From contig NZ_JAMOIC010000028.1 in NCBI RefSeq assembly GCF_024448895.1, positions 1-52,002 on the forward strand: a DNA stretch of 52,002 nt, given 5' to 3'. The notes below the pieces were generated by a model, which was given only the letters and a program-made list of their open reading frames with translations, was not told the DNA's origin and searched no databases. A program made the position numbers and the translations under genes. The DNA is from Stutzerimonas stutzeri (GTDB taxonomy: Bacteria > Pseudomonadota > Gammaproteobacteria > Pseudomonadales > Pseudomonadaceae). Of the stretch, positions 26,082 to 35,900 are shown in pieces; position 1 is the first letter of the stretch, and the number at the start of each line of letters is the position of its first letter.

Positions 26082-26783
26082 ATGTCTGCTTCGGCCACCC
26101 AACAGATCCTCGCAATCGAGGACGATCCCATTCTCGGCACCCATCTGAAAACCTCACTGGAGAGCCGTGGCTTCGAGGTCACGCTCGCCAGTGACGGCGC
26201 GACCGGCCTGGCACTGGCGAGCGACTCGGCCTATGACCTGATCCTGCTTGACGTGATGCTGCCGGAACTCAGCGGCATGGAACTGCTGACCCGCCTGCGC
26301 GCACGACGCCGTACGCCAGTGCTGATGATGTCGGCGCTGGGCAACGAAGCCCATCGCATCCAGGGGTTCGACAGCGGCGCGGATGACTACCTGCCCAAAC
26401 CATTCAGCATTGAGGAGTTGCAGGTGCGCATCGCCGCCATCCTGCGACGCGTGACCTACGAGCGGAACGTCCCGGCAGCCGCGAACGACGAGTCGATGCG
26501 CTTCGACGATCAACGCAACGACCTTCGCTACGAGGGCCGCTGGATCGGCTTGACGGCCACTGAGTTCCGGTTGATGAAGGTCCTGCACGATGCCGCAGGC
26601 GAAGTGCTGAGCAAGCCGTTCCTGTATCAGCAGGCCCTGCGACGCGGTTATTCGCAGCATGATCGCAGCCTCGACATGCATATCAGCAACATCCGCCGCA
26701 AGCTCGCCCGCGAGCAGGCGGTGGCGTTGCGTCTGGAGTCGGTCTGGGGCAAGGGCTACGTACTGGATGTGCAGGCCAGCTGA
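26082..26783 (+). CDS. OmpR/PhoB-family response regulator of an iron-uptake module
   Basis: 233 aa from the ATG at 26082; a TTG two codons earlier is also possible. Receiver domain residues 8-120: acidic pair ED at 13-14, phospho-acceptor Asp57 (LLDVMLPE), Thr/Ser switch (LMMSALG) and KPFS lysine near 107. The C-terminal winged helix has LTATEFRLMKVLHDAAGEVL and RSLDMHISNIRRKLARE. The stop overlaps the kinase start (TGATG), so the two are translationally coupled. The operon sits directly before a TonB siderophore receptor, the same layout as PfeR/PfeS before the enterobactin receptor PfeA, so control of that receptor is likely. Confidence 0.95.
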   Translation: MSASATQQILAIEDDPILGTHLKTSLESRGFEVTLASDGATGLALASDSAYDLILLDVMLPELSGMELLTRLRARRRTPVLMMSALGNEAHRIQGFDSGADDYLPKPFSIEELQVRIAAILRRVTYERNVPAAANDESMRFDDQRNDLRYEGRWIGLTATEFRLMKVLHDAAGEVLSKPFLYQQALRRGYSQHDRSLDMHISNIRRKLAREQAVALRLESVWGKGYVLDVQAS

Positions 26784-28114
26784 TGCCCAACCGTCATTCG
26801 CTGTTCTGGCGTCTTTTGGTGCTGGTGGCCGGTTTCTGCCTCTCGATGATCTGGGCTAGCGGCTATGTGAGCCGTCAGATCGACCGGTCCAGCTCCTACC
26901 TTACCGAAGAGGCGCGCACTACGCTTTCCGGGTACGCGAACGAAGCACGCTCCGCCCTACAGAACGGCCCGGCCGCGCTGACGCAGTGGCTTGCGGGCAT
27001 GCAGACAAGAGAATCGAGCTGGCTGGTCGTCGTCGATGACCAGCTGCAGCCCCTTGGCGGCCAATCCCTGAGCGACGAAGAGCGGCAAATGCTCACGTTC
27101 GTGCGGCACTACGATTGGCCCATGAGCCGACGCTACGAGGGGCTGCCGCTGGTCTCCGTGCCGCTGGAAGGCACAGGCGCGAAGCTGATGATGCGGCTTC
27201 CGGAGCGCTTTCGCCCCTGGCGCAACCATGCCCTGCTGACCGCTGGCGGGGTTTACCTGCCGCTGGTCCTGTTGTCGATGCTGTTCTGCTGGTTGCTCTA
27301 CCGCTTGCTGGTTTCCCCGCTGGACCGGCTGCGCCAACAGGCCAACGCGCTTCGCGGCAACCGCCTCGACTCGCTGCTGCCGCCCTCTATCGCAAGGCGC
27401 AGCGACGAACTCGGTGAACTGGGCCGTTCACTGGAGTACCTCACCCAACGCCTGCGCGATTCAATCGCCCAGCAGCAGCAATTGCTTCGCGACCTTTCAC
27501 ACGAGCTGCGCACCCCGCTGAGCCGATTGCGCGTCGCCTGCGAAAGCGATCTGAGCGCGGATGAAATGCGCAGCCGCACCGACCGCGAAATCACCAGCAT
27601 GCAGCAGCTGGTCGACAGCACTCTTGAATTCGCCTGGCTGGATTCGGAACAGCCTCGCTTCGAGTGCGAGCCGGTTGAAGTGGCGGCCCTCTGGGATCTG
27701 CTCTGCGAAAACGCCTGTTTCGAAGCCGGGTGGCCGCGCGAGCGAATCAAGGCAAGGCTGCCCGAAGACTGCCAGGTGCTCGGCAACCTCAACGCGCTGG
27801 CTCAGGGGATGGAAAACATCCTGCGCAATGCGATCCGCTATTCCCCGATGGACGGAGTGGTCTGCTTGTCGGCCGAACGTGACGGCGACTTCTGGCAGTT
27901 GCGAATCGAGGACCAGGGGCCAGGCGTACCGCAGGATCAGCTCCCGGTGATTTTTCGACCCTTCGCCCGACTCAGCGCCGCGCGCCCTGGAGGCGATGGG
28001 TTCGGGCTGGGTCTGGCAATCGCCCGGGGCATGGTGCTGATGCAAGGCGGCAGCATCTGGGCAGAACAAGGCGACGCAGGCCTGCGTATGACGATCCGGC
28101 TGCGAAGTGTATAG
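26783..28114 (+). CDS. Histidine kinase of an iron-uptake module
   Basis: 443 aa. Two transmembrane helices (about residues 7-26 and 150-173) bound a periplasmic sensor of about 125 residues with no named domain. A HAMP linker follows, then the dimerisation and phospho-acceptor box DLSHELRTPLSRLR (His240), N box MENILRNAIRY near residue 348, G1 DQGPGVP and G2 GFGLGLAIARG. It should phosphorylate the response regulator encoded just upstream. PfeS-type kinases sense a ferric-siderophore signal in the periplasm; that this one does so is inferred from context only. Confidence 0.95.
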   Translation: MPNRHSLFWRLLVLVAGFCLSMIWASGYVSRQIDRSSSYLTEEARTTLSGYANEARSALQNGPAALTQWLAGMQTRESSWLVVVDDQLQPLGGQSLSDEERQMLTFVRHYDWPMSRRYEGLPLVSVPLEGTGAKLMMRLPERFRPWRNHALLTAGGVYLPLVLLSMLFCWLLYRLLVSPLDRLRQQANALRGNRLDSLLPPSIARRSDELGELGRSLEYLTQRLRDSIAQQQQLLRDLSHELRTPLSRLRVACESDLSADEMRSRTDREITSMQQLVDSTLEFAWLDSEQPRFECEPVEVAALWDLLCENACFEAGWPRERIKARLPEDCQVLGNLNALAQGMENILRNAIRYSPMDGVVCLSAERDGDFWQLRIEDQGPGVPQDQLPVIFRPFARLSAARPGGDGFGLGLAIARGMVLMQGGSIWAEQGDAGLRMTIRLRSV

Positions 28115-28137
28115 ATTGTAAATGCGCTTTACTCTCA

Positions 28138-28156
28138 AATGAGAATAACTAGCATT
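28138..28156 (+). promoter_or_regulatory. Fur box upstream of the TonB receptor gene
   Basis: AATGAGAATAACTAGCATT matches 15 of 19 positions of a Fur-box consensus form AATGAGAATTATTCTCATT, with the left half perfect. A weak promoter (TTTACT, 16 bases, TAGCAT) overlaps it. It lies 82 bases before the receptor start. Iron repression in addition to two-component control is expected. Confidence 0.75.
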
Positions 28157-28237
28157 GCGGTCGGCGCGAATGACGTGCCGATTTTTGCGGCCTGCAAAGC
28201 CGCATCAAAAAAGCAAAGGCTCAGGGAGTAAAGCGGG

Positions 28238-30286
28238 ATGGTCATTTTCAATCGGAACCGCCTGGCGGGCGCTGTCGCCATGGCAACCTGGATGAGTGCA
28301 CCGGCGTTTGCCGAAGAACCGCTCGAACTCCAGCCGACTACAGTCGTGACCGCTGCAGGCTATGAGCAGAACATCGCCAAGGCACCCGCAAGCATTTCTG
28401 TAATCACCCGTGAGCAGCTTGAGAAACAGTCCTACACCAATATCGTCGATGCGATGAAAAACATCCCCGGCGTTTATGTCACCGGTGGGGGCAACATGCA
28501 GGACATCAGTGTCCGCGGCATGAGCTCGGCCTACACCCTTTATCTCGTCGACGGACGTCCCATCTCCGCAGGTCGCTCGGTGAATACCAACGGCAGCGAT
28601 GGCGGCAAGCAGATCGGCCTTCCACCCCTAGCAATGATCGAGCGCATCGAAGTGATCCGCGGCCCGATGTCCTCGCTGTACGGCTCCGAAGCCATGGGTG
28701 GCGTCATCAACATCATCACCCGCAAGGGCGGTGACGCCTGGGCGGGCACCGTTTCCACCGAATACAGCCACTCGCTGAACGACGTCAACGAAGACGAGGC
28801 GACCGCCAACTTCTACCTCGGCGGCGCGTTGATACCCGGCCTGCTTGGGGCGAGGCTGAACGGCAGCTACACCCGGGCGGACGAAAGTGACTATGTCGGT
28901 GGCGGCGATGGCGCTGCCAGCACACCGGACAGCCAGCGCAAGCAAGGCGGTATTGAACTCTACCTGACGCCTGACGAGCGCAACCGCTTGTCGCTCGGCT
29001 ACCAGGCCGCGCGCCTGAACGACACCCATCATCCGGGCAGCAGCATCGACATCACCGCGACGAAGAACACGACGGACTACGAAAAGGACATCTACACCCT
29101 CGCCCATGACGGCCACTATGCCGACTGGCAGATCTCAAGCTACCTGCAACACGACACATCAGAGCGCGTTCAAGACCTGACCAAGCGTGAAGAGGTGACC
29201 ACGTTGAATACGCAGGCGAGCTACTTCTGGGGCTCGCACGTGTTCACCGTGGGTGGGCAGTACAAGTACGAAGACTTCACCGATAAGTCTAACGGGCTGC
29301 TGGTTTCGAACGTACCGGGGGCCGTGGCGAGCGTTGACCGCTGGCTGGCAGCGGTGTTTGCCGAGGCGGAATGGGGCGTGACCGACGACCTGGCGATCAC
29401 AACGGGCCTGCGCTACAACGACGACGAGCTATTCGGCGGCCACCTATCGCCGCGCCTCTATGGGGTGTACCAATCCACCCCGAACCTGACGCTCAAAGGC
29501 GGCGTGTCTACCGGCTACAAGCAGCCTGGCCTTGCGGATGCCACCGAGGGCTTCGGACGCGGCACCGGCGGCGGTGGTTCCCCTGCGCCCTACCCCCGCG
29601 GACTGATCATCGGCAACACAGAACTGGAGCCGGAAACCAGTACCAATTACGAGCTGGGCTTCAATTACGACAACCGTGAGTTGGGCTTCGGCACCAGCGT
29701 CATGGCGTTCTACACCCAGTACAAGGACAAGATCACCGAGGATCGAATCTGCGAAACCGATACAGGTGGCTCCAACGCCAACCGCAACAACGTTGCCGCC
29801 TGGTCCTGCAATTTCGGCGGCAACAACTTCTACTTTCTCAGCACGCGGATGAATGTCGACGAAGCCATCATGCAGGGCGTCGAATGGACTCTGGACTATA
29901 ACTTCTTGCCAAACCTGCACCTGAGCACCAGCTACACCTTCACCGACTCTGAGCAAAAGACCGGTGAGTTCAAAGGTGACCCGCTGAACAAGCAGCCCAA
30001 GCACATGGCCAACGCCCTGCTCGACTGGCAAGCGACGCCTCGCCTGAACGCTTGGCTGCAGGGCAACTATCGCAGCGAGACCAGCACCTACCTGAGCCGC
30101 ACCAGCATGTCTGACGGCACGCCTGGCTATGGCTTCTTCGACGCCGGCGTCGTGTATCAGCTAACCAACAACGTCGATGTGAAGGCCGGTCTCTACAACA
30201 TCGCCAACAAGGAAATCACCAATGAGGACTACGAGGTCGTGCTTGATGGCCGGCGGGTGGTGGTTGGCATGACGGTCGACTTCTAA
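28238..30286 (+). CDS. TonB-dependent siderophore receptor (FepA/CirA-like)
   Basis: 682 aa. Signal peptide 1-25 (cleavage after AFA), TonB box ELQPTTVVTAA near residues 29-39, plug domain about 45-155 (SVRGMSSAYTLYLVDGRPIS, IERIEVIRGPMSSLYGSEAM, GGVINIITRKGG), then a 22-strand barrel ending in the C-terminal Phe typical of outer-membrane proteins. An extracellular loop carries a Cys pair (ICETDT...WSCNFG), a feature of ferric-catecholate receptors. Together with Fur box and upstream two-component genes it probably imports a ferric siderophore, perhaps a catecholate acquired from other species. The exact ligand is unknown. Confidence 0.95.
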   Translation: MVIFNRNRLAGAVAMATWMSAPAFAEEPLELQPTTVVTAAGYEQNIAKAPASISVITREQLEKQSYTNIVDAMKNIPGVYVTGGGNMQDISVRGMSSAYTLYLVDGRPISAGRSVNTNGSDGGKQIGLPPLAMIERIEVIRGPMSSLYGSEAMGGVINIITRKGGDAWAGTVSTEYSHSLNDVNEDEATANFYLGGALIPGLLGARLNGSYTRADESDYVGGGDGAASTPDSQRKQGGIELYLTPDERNRLSLGYQAARLNDTHHPGSSIDITATKNTTDYEKDIYTLAHDGHYADWQISSYLQHDTSERVQDLTKREEVTTLNTQASYFWGSHVFTVGGQYKYEDFTDKSNGLLVSNVPGAVASVDRWLAAVFAEAEWGVTDDLAITTGLRYNDDELFGGHLSPRLYGVYQSTPNLTLKGGVSTGYKQPGLADATEGFGRGTGGGGSPAPYPRGLIIGNTELEPETSTNYELGFNYDNRELGFGTSVMAFYTQYKDKITEDRICETDTGGSNANRNNVAAWSCNFGGNNFYFLSTRMNVDEAIMQGVEWTLDYNFLPNLHLSTSYTFTDSEQKTGEFKGDPLNKQPKHMANALLDWQATPRLNAWLQGNYRSETSTYLSRTSMSDGTPGYGFFDAGVVYQLTNNVDVKAGLYNIANKEITNEDYEVVLDGRRVVVGMTVDF

Positions 30287-30349
30287 GCGACCACGAAGCG
30301 GTAGGTCGCGCAGCCTTTTCCGGCGCGCTATCTCCGCCTCGAATGAACT

Positions 30350-30385
30350 GCCCGACCGGCTGCAAAGCAACCGTCGGGCTTTTTG
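30350..30385 (+). terminator. Rho-independent terminator after the TonB receptor
   Basis: GCCCGAC-type stem (CCCGACCGG with CCGTCGGG, one bulge) around a GCAAAGC loop, followed by CTTTTT. It separates the receptor transcript from the DUF3649 gene, which therefore needs its own promoter or read-through. Confidence 0.75.
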
Positions 30386-30420
30386 GTATGACCTCAGCCG
30401 CATCTCATCGAGAGCCCGTC

Positions 30421-30723
30421 GTGACTTGTTCCGCCACTCAATCACGAAGTACCTGGCCCGCAATTACCGCCCGCATCGGGCTCGCCTTGCTGGGAGGCTA
30501 CGCCTTCACCTATGCCTTCACCGCCGCGCTTGCGCGGTTGCTGCCGCTCGAGCCGGTGGACGCCATTGCCACGGCGTCGCTGCTGTCATTCGTCGTCTAT
30601 CTGGTGTTCGTGCTGTGGGCATTTGCTGCGGCCTCGCTGCGACGGGTGCTGATCGGGCTGAGCCTCGCCTTGCCGCTGGCCGTCGTCGGTTTCTGGCCGC
30701 AGCTGCTGGAGGTGGTGCGATGA
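30421..30723 (+). CDS. DUF3649-family small membrane protein, iron-uptake associated
   Basis: 100 aa from GTG 30421; upstream ATGs at 30343 and 30388 lie in or at the terminator with no binding site, whereas GAGAG precedes this GTG, though the start remains uncertain. Three hydrophobic segments (about residues 20-40, 50-70 and 76-92) match DUF3649. Families DUF3649, PepSY and DUF3325 are repeatedly found in a row beside TonB receptors. The role is unknown; it may assist inner-membrane iron handling. Its stop overlaps the next start (ATGA). Confidence 0.8.
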   Translation: MTCSATQSRSTWPAITARIGLALLGGYAFTYAFTAALARLLPLEPVDAIATASLLSFVVYLVFVLWAFAAASLRRVLIGLSLALPLAVVGFWPQLLEVVR

Positions 30724-32285
30724 AAGGCAGCCTGACGCAATCCATGTCCTGGCTGCACACCTGGTGCGGGCTGTTGGTCGGCTGGATGCTGTTCGCCATC
30801 TTTCTCACCGGAACCCTCGCGGTGTTCGATAAGGAAATCAACTGGTGGATGCAGCCCGAACTGACCGATCAACAGCAATCGGCTGCGTCCGCTGCGGACA
30901 CGGCGCAGCGTTGGCTAACAGAGCGCCATGCGGACGAAACGAACTGGAACATCAGCCTGCCCACCGAGCGTGCGCCTGATCTGGCCGTCTCTGTCGGTGA
31001 GCGCCGCCGTGGTGGCGGCAGCGCCACTCATCTCGACTCTTTGACCGGCGAGACAATCGCGCCGCGGGAGACCATCGGCGGCAACTTCTTCTTCCACTTC
31101 CATTACACCCTGCACCTTCCCCGGACGCTCGGGGTTTGGGTGGTCGGCTTCGCAGCCATGGCGATGCTGGTGGCGTTGATCAGCGGCATCATCATTCACA
31201 AAAAGATCTTCAAGGAATTCTTCACCTTCCGTCCGGCCAAAGGGCAGCGCTCCTGGCTTGATGGCCACAACGCCAGCGCCGTTCTGCTGCTGCCATTCCA
31301 TCTGATGATCACCTACACAGGCCTTGCCATCTTCTATCTGCTCTACATGCCTGCAGCGGTGGACGCCCTGTACGACGGCGATACCCAAGCCTATTTCAAC
31401 AAGGCACAGCCGATCTGGGCGGAACAGCAGGCGCTGCGTGGCGAAGGCCGTGGTGGCAAGCCTGAATTGGCAGCTGCCGCACCGCTGCTCCCGCTGAGCG
31501 AGATCGTCAGCCGCGCCGAGGCCCACTATGGTGCAGGCATGATCGGCGGCCTGGCCGTCATCAACCCCGGTCGCGCCAATGCCAAGGTCACGGCACGGCC
31601 GGTACTGGGCAATCGCATGGAGCTGACCAAGGGCGAAGGCATTCTGTTCGACGGTGTCACCGGCGAGCTGATCCACGCACCGGAACCGTCGCGCACCAGC
31701 CAACTGACGCAACGCGTAATGGCCGGCCTGCACTTCGCCCAGTTCGGCAGTTATCCAATGCGCTGGCTGTACTTCATCTGCGGTCTTGTCAGCTGCGCCA
31801 TGATCGGCACGGGGCTGGTGCTCTATGCAGTCAAGCAGCGCAAGCAAGCCAAGGCCAATGCGCATTTCCTGCGGATGGTGGAGAGCCTGAACGTGGCCGT
31901 CGTCGCCGGGCTTTCCCTGGCTTGCGTCGCGCTTCTGTGGGGCAACCGTTTGCTGCCAATGGAGCTGGCCGCGCGTCAGGACTGGGAGCTGCGGCTGTTC
32001 TTCGGCGTATGGGCGCTCAGCTGGATGCACGGCTGGCTGCGTAGCCCGCTACATGCCTGGCGCGAACAGCTTTCCACTGCCGCGCTATTGGCTTTCACGC
32101 TGCCGGTGCTGGATCTATGGACTTCTGAAGGTTCGCTGGACGTCATGCGCTTGTCACTGCTGGCGACCGTCGCTTTTATGGGGCTACTGCTGGGCTGGAC
32201 GGTATGGAAAATTCCAACTGTGATTGCCGCGCGAAAGGCCCGCTCGGCTCGCCTTGATCGCCCCGTTGCCGGAGCTTCGTCATGA
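30720..32285 (+). CDS. PepSY-domain iron-regulated inner-membrane protein
   Basis: 521 aa from the ATG at 30720, which overlaps the DUF3649 stop. Four transmembrane helices (about residues 13-35, 135-160, 190-215 and 340-365) and further C-terminal helices flank PepSY domains. Conserved histidines sit in HTWCGLLVGW, FFFHFHYTLHLPRTLG, DGHNASAVLLLPFHLMITYT and GLHFAQFGSYPMRWLYF, the pattern of the PepSY_TM family (PiuB/FpvG-like). FpvG in P. aeruginosa is an inner-membrane reductase for ferripyoverdine, so a role in reducing iron from a siderophore is plausible but inferred. Confidence 0.9.
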   Translation: MKGSLTQSMSWLHTWCGLLVGWMLFAIFLTGTLAVFDKEINWWMQPELTDQQQSAASAADTAQRWLTERHADETNWNISLPTERAPDLAVSVGERRRGGGSATHLDSLTGETIAPRETIGGNFFFHFHYTLHLPRTLGVWVVGFAAMAMLVALISGIIIHKKIFKEFFTFRPAKGQRSWLDGHNASAVLLLPFHLMITYTGLAIFYLLYMPAAVDALYDGDTQAYFNKAQPIWAEQQALRGEGRGGKPELAAAAPLLPLSEIVSRAEAHYGAGMIGGLAVINPGRANAKVTARPVLGNRMELTKGEGILFDGVTGELIHAPEPSRTSQLTQRVMAGLHFAQFGSYPMRWLYFICGLVSCAMIGTGLVLYAVKQRKQAKANAHFLRMVESLNVAVVAGLSLACVALLWGNRLLPMELAARQDWELRLFFGVWALSWMHGWLRSPLHAWREQLSTAALLAFTLPVLDLWTSEGSLDVMRLSLLATVAFMGLLLGWTVWKIPTVIAARKARSARLDRPVAGASS

Positions 32286-32617
32286 GCGGTTCGGCGCTAT
32301 TCGCCACGCTCCTGCTGGCTTATGCCGGCATGCTCGGCTTTTGCCTGGGCAAGGAGCGTCACTGGAAGCACCTGATCAGCCCACGCGTGCCGGCCGGGCT
32401 TCGTCAACTGTGTGCCCCAGCCGGCTGTGTACTGCTCGGGTTCGCCGTCTACGCGGCTTTTCAGGTCTGGCCGGGAGGGATGGCAGTGGTCGGGTGGTTC
32501 GGCCTTATTTCACTGGCTGGGTTTGCGTTACTGATGTTGCTGCCCTATGCACCACGACTGGCGGTGAACCTGCCGCTGGTTGGAGGGCTGATCTGGGCGG
32601 TCGCCACCCTGATCTGA
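32282..32617 (+). CDS. DUF3325-family small membrane protein, iron-uptake associated
   Basis: 111 aa with three or four hydrophobic segments and the GKERHWKH stretch near residue 22 typical of DUF3325. Its ATG overlaps the PepSY stop codon (ATGA), so DUF3649, PepSY and DUF3325 form one tightly coupled operon. The function is unknown; the three are probably one membrane complex. Confidence 0.85.
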   Translation: MSGSALFATLLLAYAGMLGFCLGKERHWKHLISPRVPAGLRQLCAPAGCVLLGFAVYAAFQVWPGGMAVVGWFGLISLAGFALLMLLPYAPRLAVNLPLVGGLIWAVATLI

Positions 32618-32932
32618 TGACCCGGCGAAATCGCGGGCGACCAAGCACCGACAATAAAACCCTCGTTGCTGTATCGTGATTCAAATGCTGCGACAGCATC
32701 CTTCCTGCAAGCGGTACGGCCTAGACGCCCCACCGCTTTCATGGCTCGCCGATTCTTGACGCCTCTGCCGTACCGCCTTGCGGTTTGGCGCATGCACGAG
32801 GCTGTACGGCGATTTGGCAGAAACCGGCAATCGGTTTCCCGTTGTTCCGAAAGCTTGCCGCCGTGGTTCCTCTCGACAGGATCCGGCGCCTCTACGCCTG
32901 CTCCCCCACATCCGCTGGCCGGACAGGCGCTC
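32618..32932. other. Intergenic region upstream of the glucan synthase gene
   Basis: 315 bp. The coding frame of the next gene is open through most of it but lacks the composition and family sequence of the protein, so I treat it as untranslated. It includes the expected promoter, although I see no clear -35/-10. No terminator follows the DUF3325 gene, so read-through is possible. Confidence 0.4.
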
Positions 32933-35900
32933 ATGACCTCAGTTTTTCGTCACATTCTCGGACGCCATCGGCGCTCGCCCCTCTGGAACGATCTCGCGCC
33001 CGTGCGCGACGAGCTGTTCGGCACCGAACGGCTGGAACACCACGCCCGCAGCCTGGCCGCCGCGCAGCCGGTTACCGACCACCCACCCGCGGTGATGTCG
33101 CTGCATGCGCGGCTGAACGACAACGCAGCGGTTCTGCTGGCTGCCTACCGTGCCAGCGCTACAGAGCTGGAAAGTGGCCGCAGCGTGGTCCCGGCGGCGG
33201 AATGGCTGCTGGATAACTACCACCTGGTCGAGGCGCAGATCCGCGAGATTCGTGATGACCTGCCACCGGGCTTCTACCGTCAGCTGCCCAAACTGGCCGA
33301 AGGCCCTTTAGCCGGCTATCCGCGCGTGTTCGGCATCGCCTGGGCCTTCGTGGCGCACACCGACAGCCACTTCGATCCCGAAACGCTGCGCCGCTTCATC
33401 AGCGCCTATCAGCACGTTCAGCCGCTGAGCATTGGCGAACTCTGGGCCGTGGCGATCACCCTGCGCATCGTGCTGATCGAGAACCTGCGGCGTCTGAGCG
33501 ACCAGATTACCGATGGCCGCGCGACCCGGTCGTCGGCCGATGCCATGGCCAGTCGACTGTTGTCTGCCGTCTCGCCAAAAAGAGCCCTCGAGGAGGAAAT
33601 CACCACGCGTGGCAGCGCGCCGATGTCCGAAGTGTTTGCGGCAGAACTGGCCAAGCGCCTTCGCGACCAGGACCCGAACACAACGCCCGCGCTGGGCTGG
33701 CTGGAAGAGCTACTGGGGCAGCAGGACACTTCGATCGACCAGGTGGTGCAGCACTCGCAGCAACGCCAGGGCGCGTCCAACGTCAGCGTGCGCAATGTCA
33801 TCACCAGCATGCGGCTGATCTCGGATATCGACTGGACCGAGTTGTTCGAGAGCGTCAGCCTGGTGGACGAGCGACTGCGCGCCGGCAGCGCCTTCGCCCT
33901 CATGGATTTCCCCACACGCAACCTCTACCGCAGCGCCATCGAACAGCTCGCGCGAGGCTCGACCGCGACCGAGCTGGACGTGGCCGGCGCTGCACTCAGC
34001 GCAGCGGCTGCCGCGACAACGGATGATCCCGTTCAGGATGAACGCGTCAGCGATCCGGGCTATCACCTGATCGGCGAAGGCCGCCTCGCCCTCGAACGCA
34101 GCATCGATTTCAGCCCGTCGCTGGGGCTGCGCTTGAGTCGATTCCATGTGCAGCTCGGCATCGTCGGCTATGTCGGCTCGATTCTGCTGGTCACCGCCCT
34201 GCTGCTGTCGATCGGGCTGCAGGCCCTGACCAGCGCGGGCGTTGGCGCAGCATGGCTAGCGCTGCTGGCAGTCGTCGCATTCCTGCCAATCACCGATGTT
34301 GCCACCACGCTGGTTAACCGCTTAGTGACCTGGCGCTTTGGCGCCATGACCTTGCCCGGTCTGGACCTGACCACCGGCGTGCCGCAATCGCTTCGCACCC
34401 TGGTCGCAGTGCCGACACTGCTTACCAATGAAGCGGACCTGCTAGAACAGATCGAACGCATCGAGGTGCATCATCTGGCTGGCGCGGGCGGTGACCTCAC
34501 CTTTGCGTTGTTGACCGATGGGCTGGATGCGGACGCTGAGACCCTGCCTGGCGATGCGCATCTGCTCGCGGTCGCGGTTGACGCCATTGCCAGCCTGAAC
34601 CAACGCTATGGCCCGGCGCCCGGAGGCAGTCGATTCCTGATCCTGCACCGGCGCCGGCAGTTCAACCCGAGCGAAGGTCGCTGGATGGGTTGGGAGCGCA
34701 AGCGCGGCAAGCTGCATGAACTGAACCGACTGCTGCGCGGCGCCACGGACACCAGCTACATGCCGCTGGCCGGCTGCTCGCAGCAGCTGCCCACCGATGT
34801 GCGTTACGTGATAACCCTGGACGCCGACACCCGCCTGCCGCGCGATGCCGCCATGCGCCTGATCGGCAAGATGGCGCACCCACTCAACCGCCCGCGGTTC
34901 AGCGCCTCCGAGCAGCGCGTGGTCAACGGCTACGCAATTCTCCAGCCACGCGTGACCCCTTCACTGCCAGTGGGCCGTGAAGGCTCGTTCTATCAAAGGG
35001 TGTTCTCCAGTCCGGGCGGCATGGACCCTTATGCAGCGGCCGTCTCAGACGTCTATCAGGACCTGTTCGGCGAAGGCTCCTACACCGGCAAAGGCATCTA
35101 TGAAATCGATGCGTTCGAGGCGGCGCTCGCCGGCCGCGTACCGGAAAACACAATGCTCAGCCATGACCTGTTCGAGGGCGTCTTCGCCCGCGCAGGTCTG
35201 GCGACGGATGTCGAGGTGGTGGAGGAATTTCCATCGCGCTACGACGTGTCAGGCAAACGCCAGCATCGCTGGACCCGCGGCGACTGGCAGCTGCTGCCCT
35301 GGATATTCGGTGCCCGTAATGGCCCGCAGGCCTTGCCCGACATCGGCCGTTTCAAGATGCTCGACAACCTGCGCCGCTCACTGGTCGCGCCGCTGACACT
35401 GCTCGCGCTGACACTGTGCTGGATGCTACCGCTCGGGGCCGCCTTGGTTGGCACCGCGCTCGTTATCGCGACAATGGCGATTCCGGCATTGCTGCCGATC
35501 TGCTTCGCGCTGCTGCCGGCTCGCAGTGGCATCTGTGCGCAAAGCCACTTTCGAAGGCTACTGAATGACCTGCGCCTGGCCGCTTCGCAAACCGGGCTCA
35601 ATCTGGCGTTTCTGCCGGATCAGGCCTGGCGCATGGTCGATGCCATCGTGCGGACAATTTCGCGCCTCTCTGCCAAGCGGAACTTGCTGGAATGGACCAC
35701 CGCTGCTCAATCAGCCATCAGCCCACGCTTGAAGCTGAGCGGTTTCTATCGCGGCATGGCCGGCGGCGCGGCCTTGGGTGCTGGAGCGGTCATCGTTGCA
35801 CTGCTGATCGCACCCGGCTCCTGGCCTGTCGTGCTGCCCTTCGCCCTGCTTTGGCTGGGCGCACCCGCAATTGCCTTGTGGGCCAGCCGTTCACCGCGGA

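Noticed and set aside
30343-30420. ATG starts for the DUF3649 gene at 30343 and 30388
   Set aside because: The first lies upstream of and the second at the edge of the receptor's terminator, with no ribosome binding site; the GTG at 30421 fits better, though not certainly.
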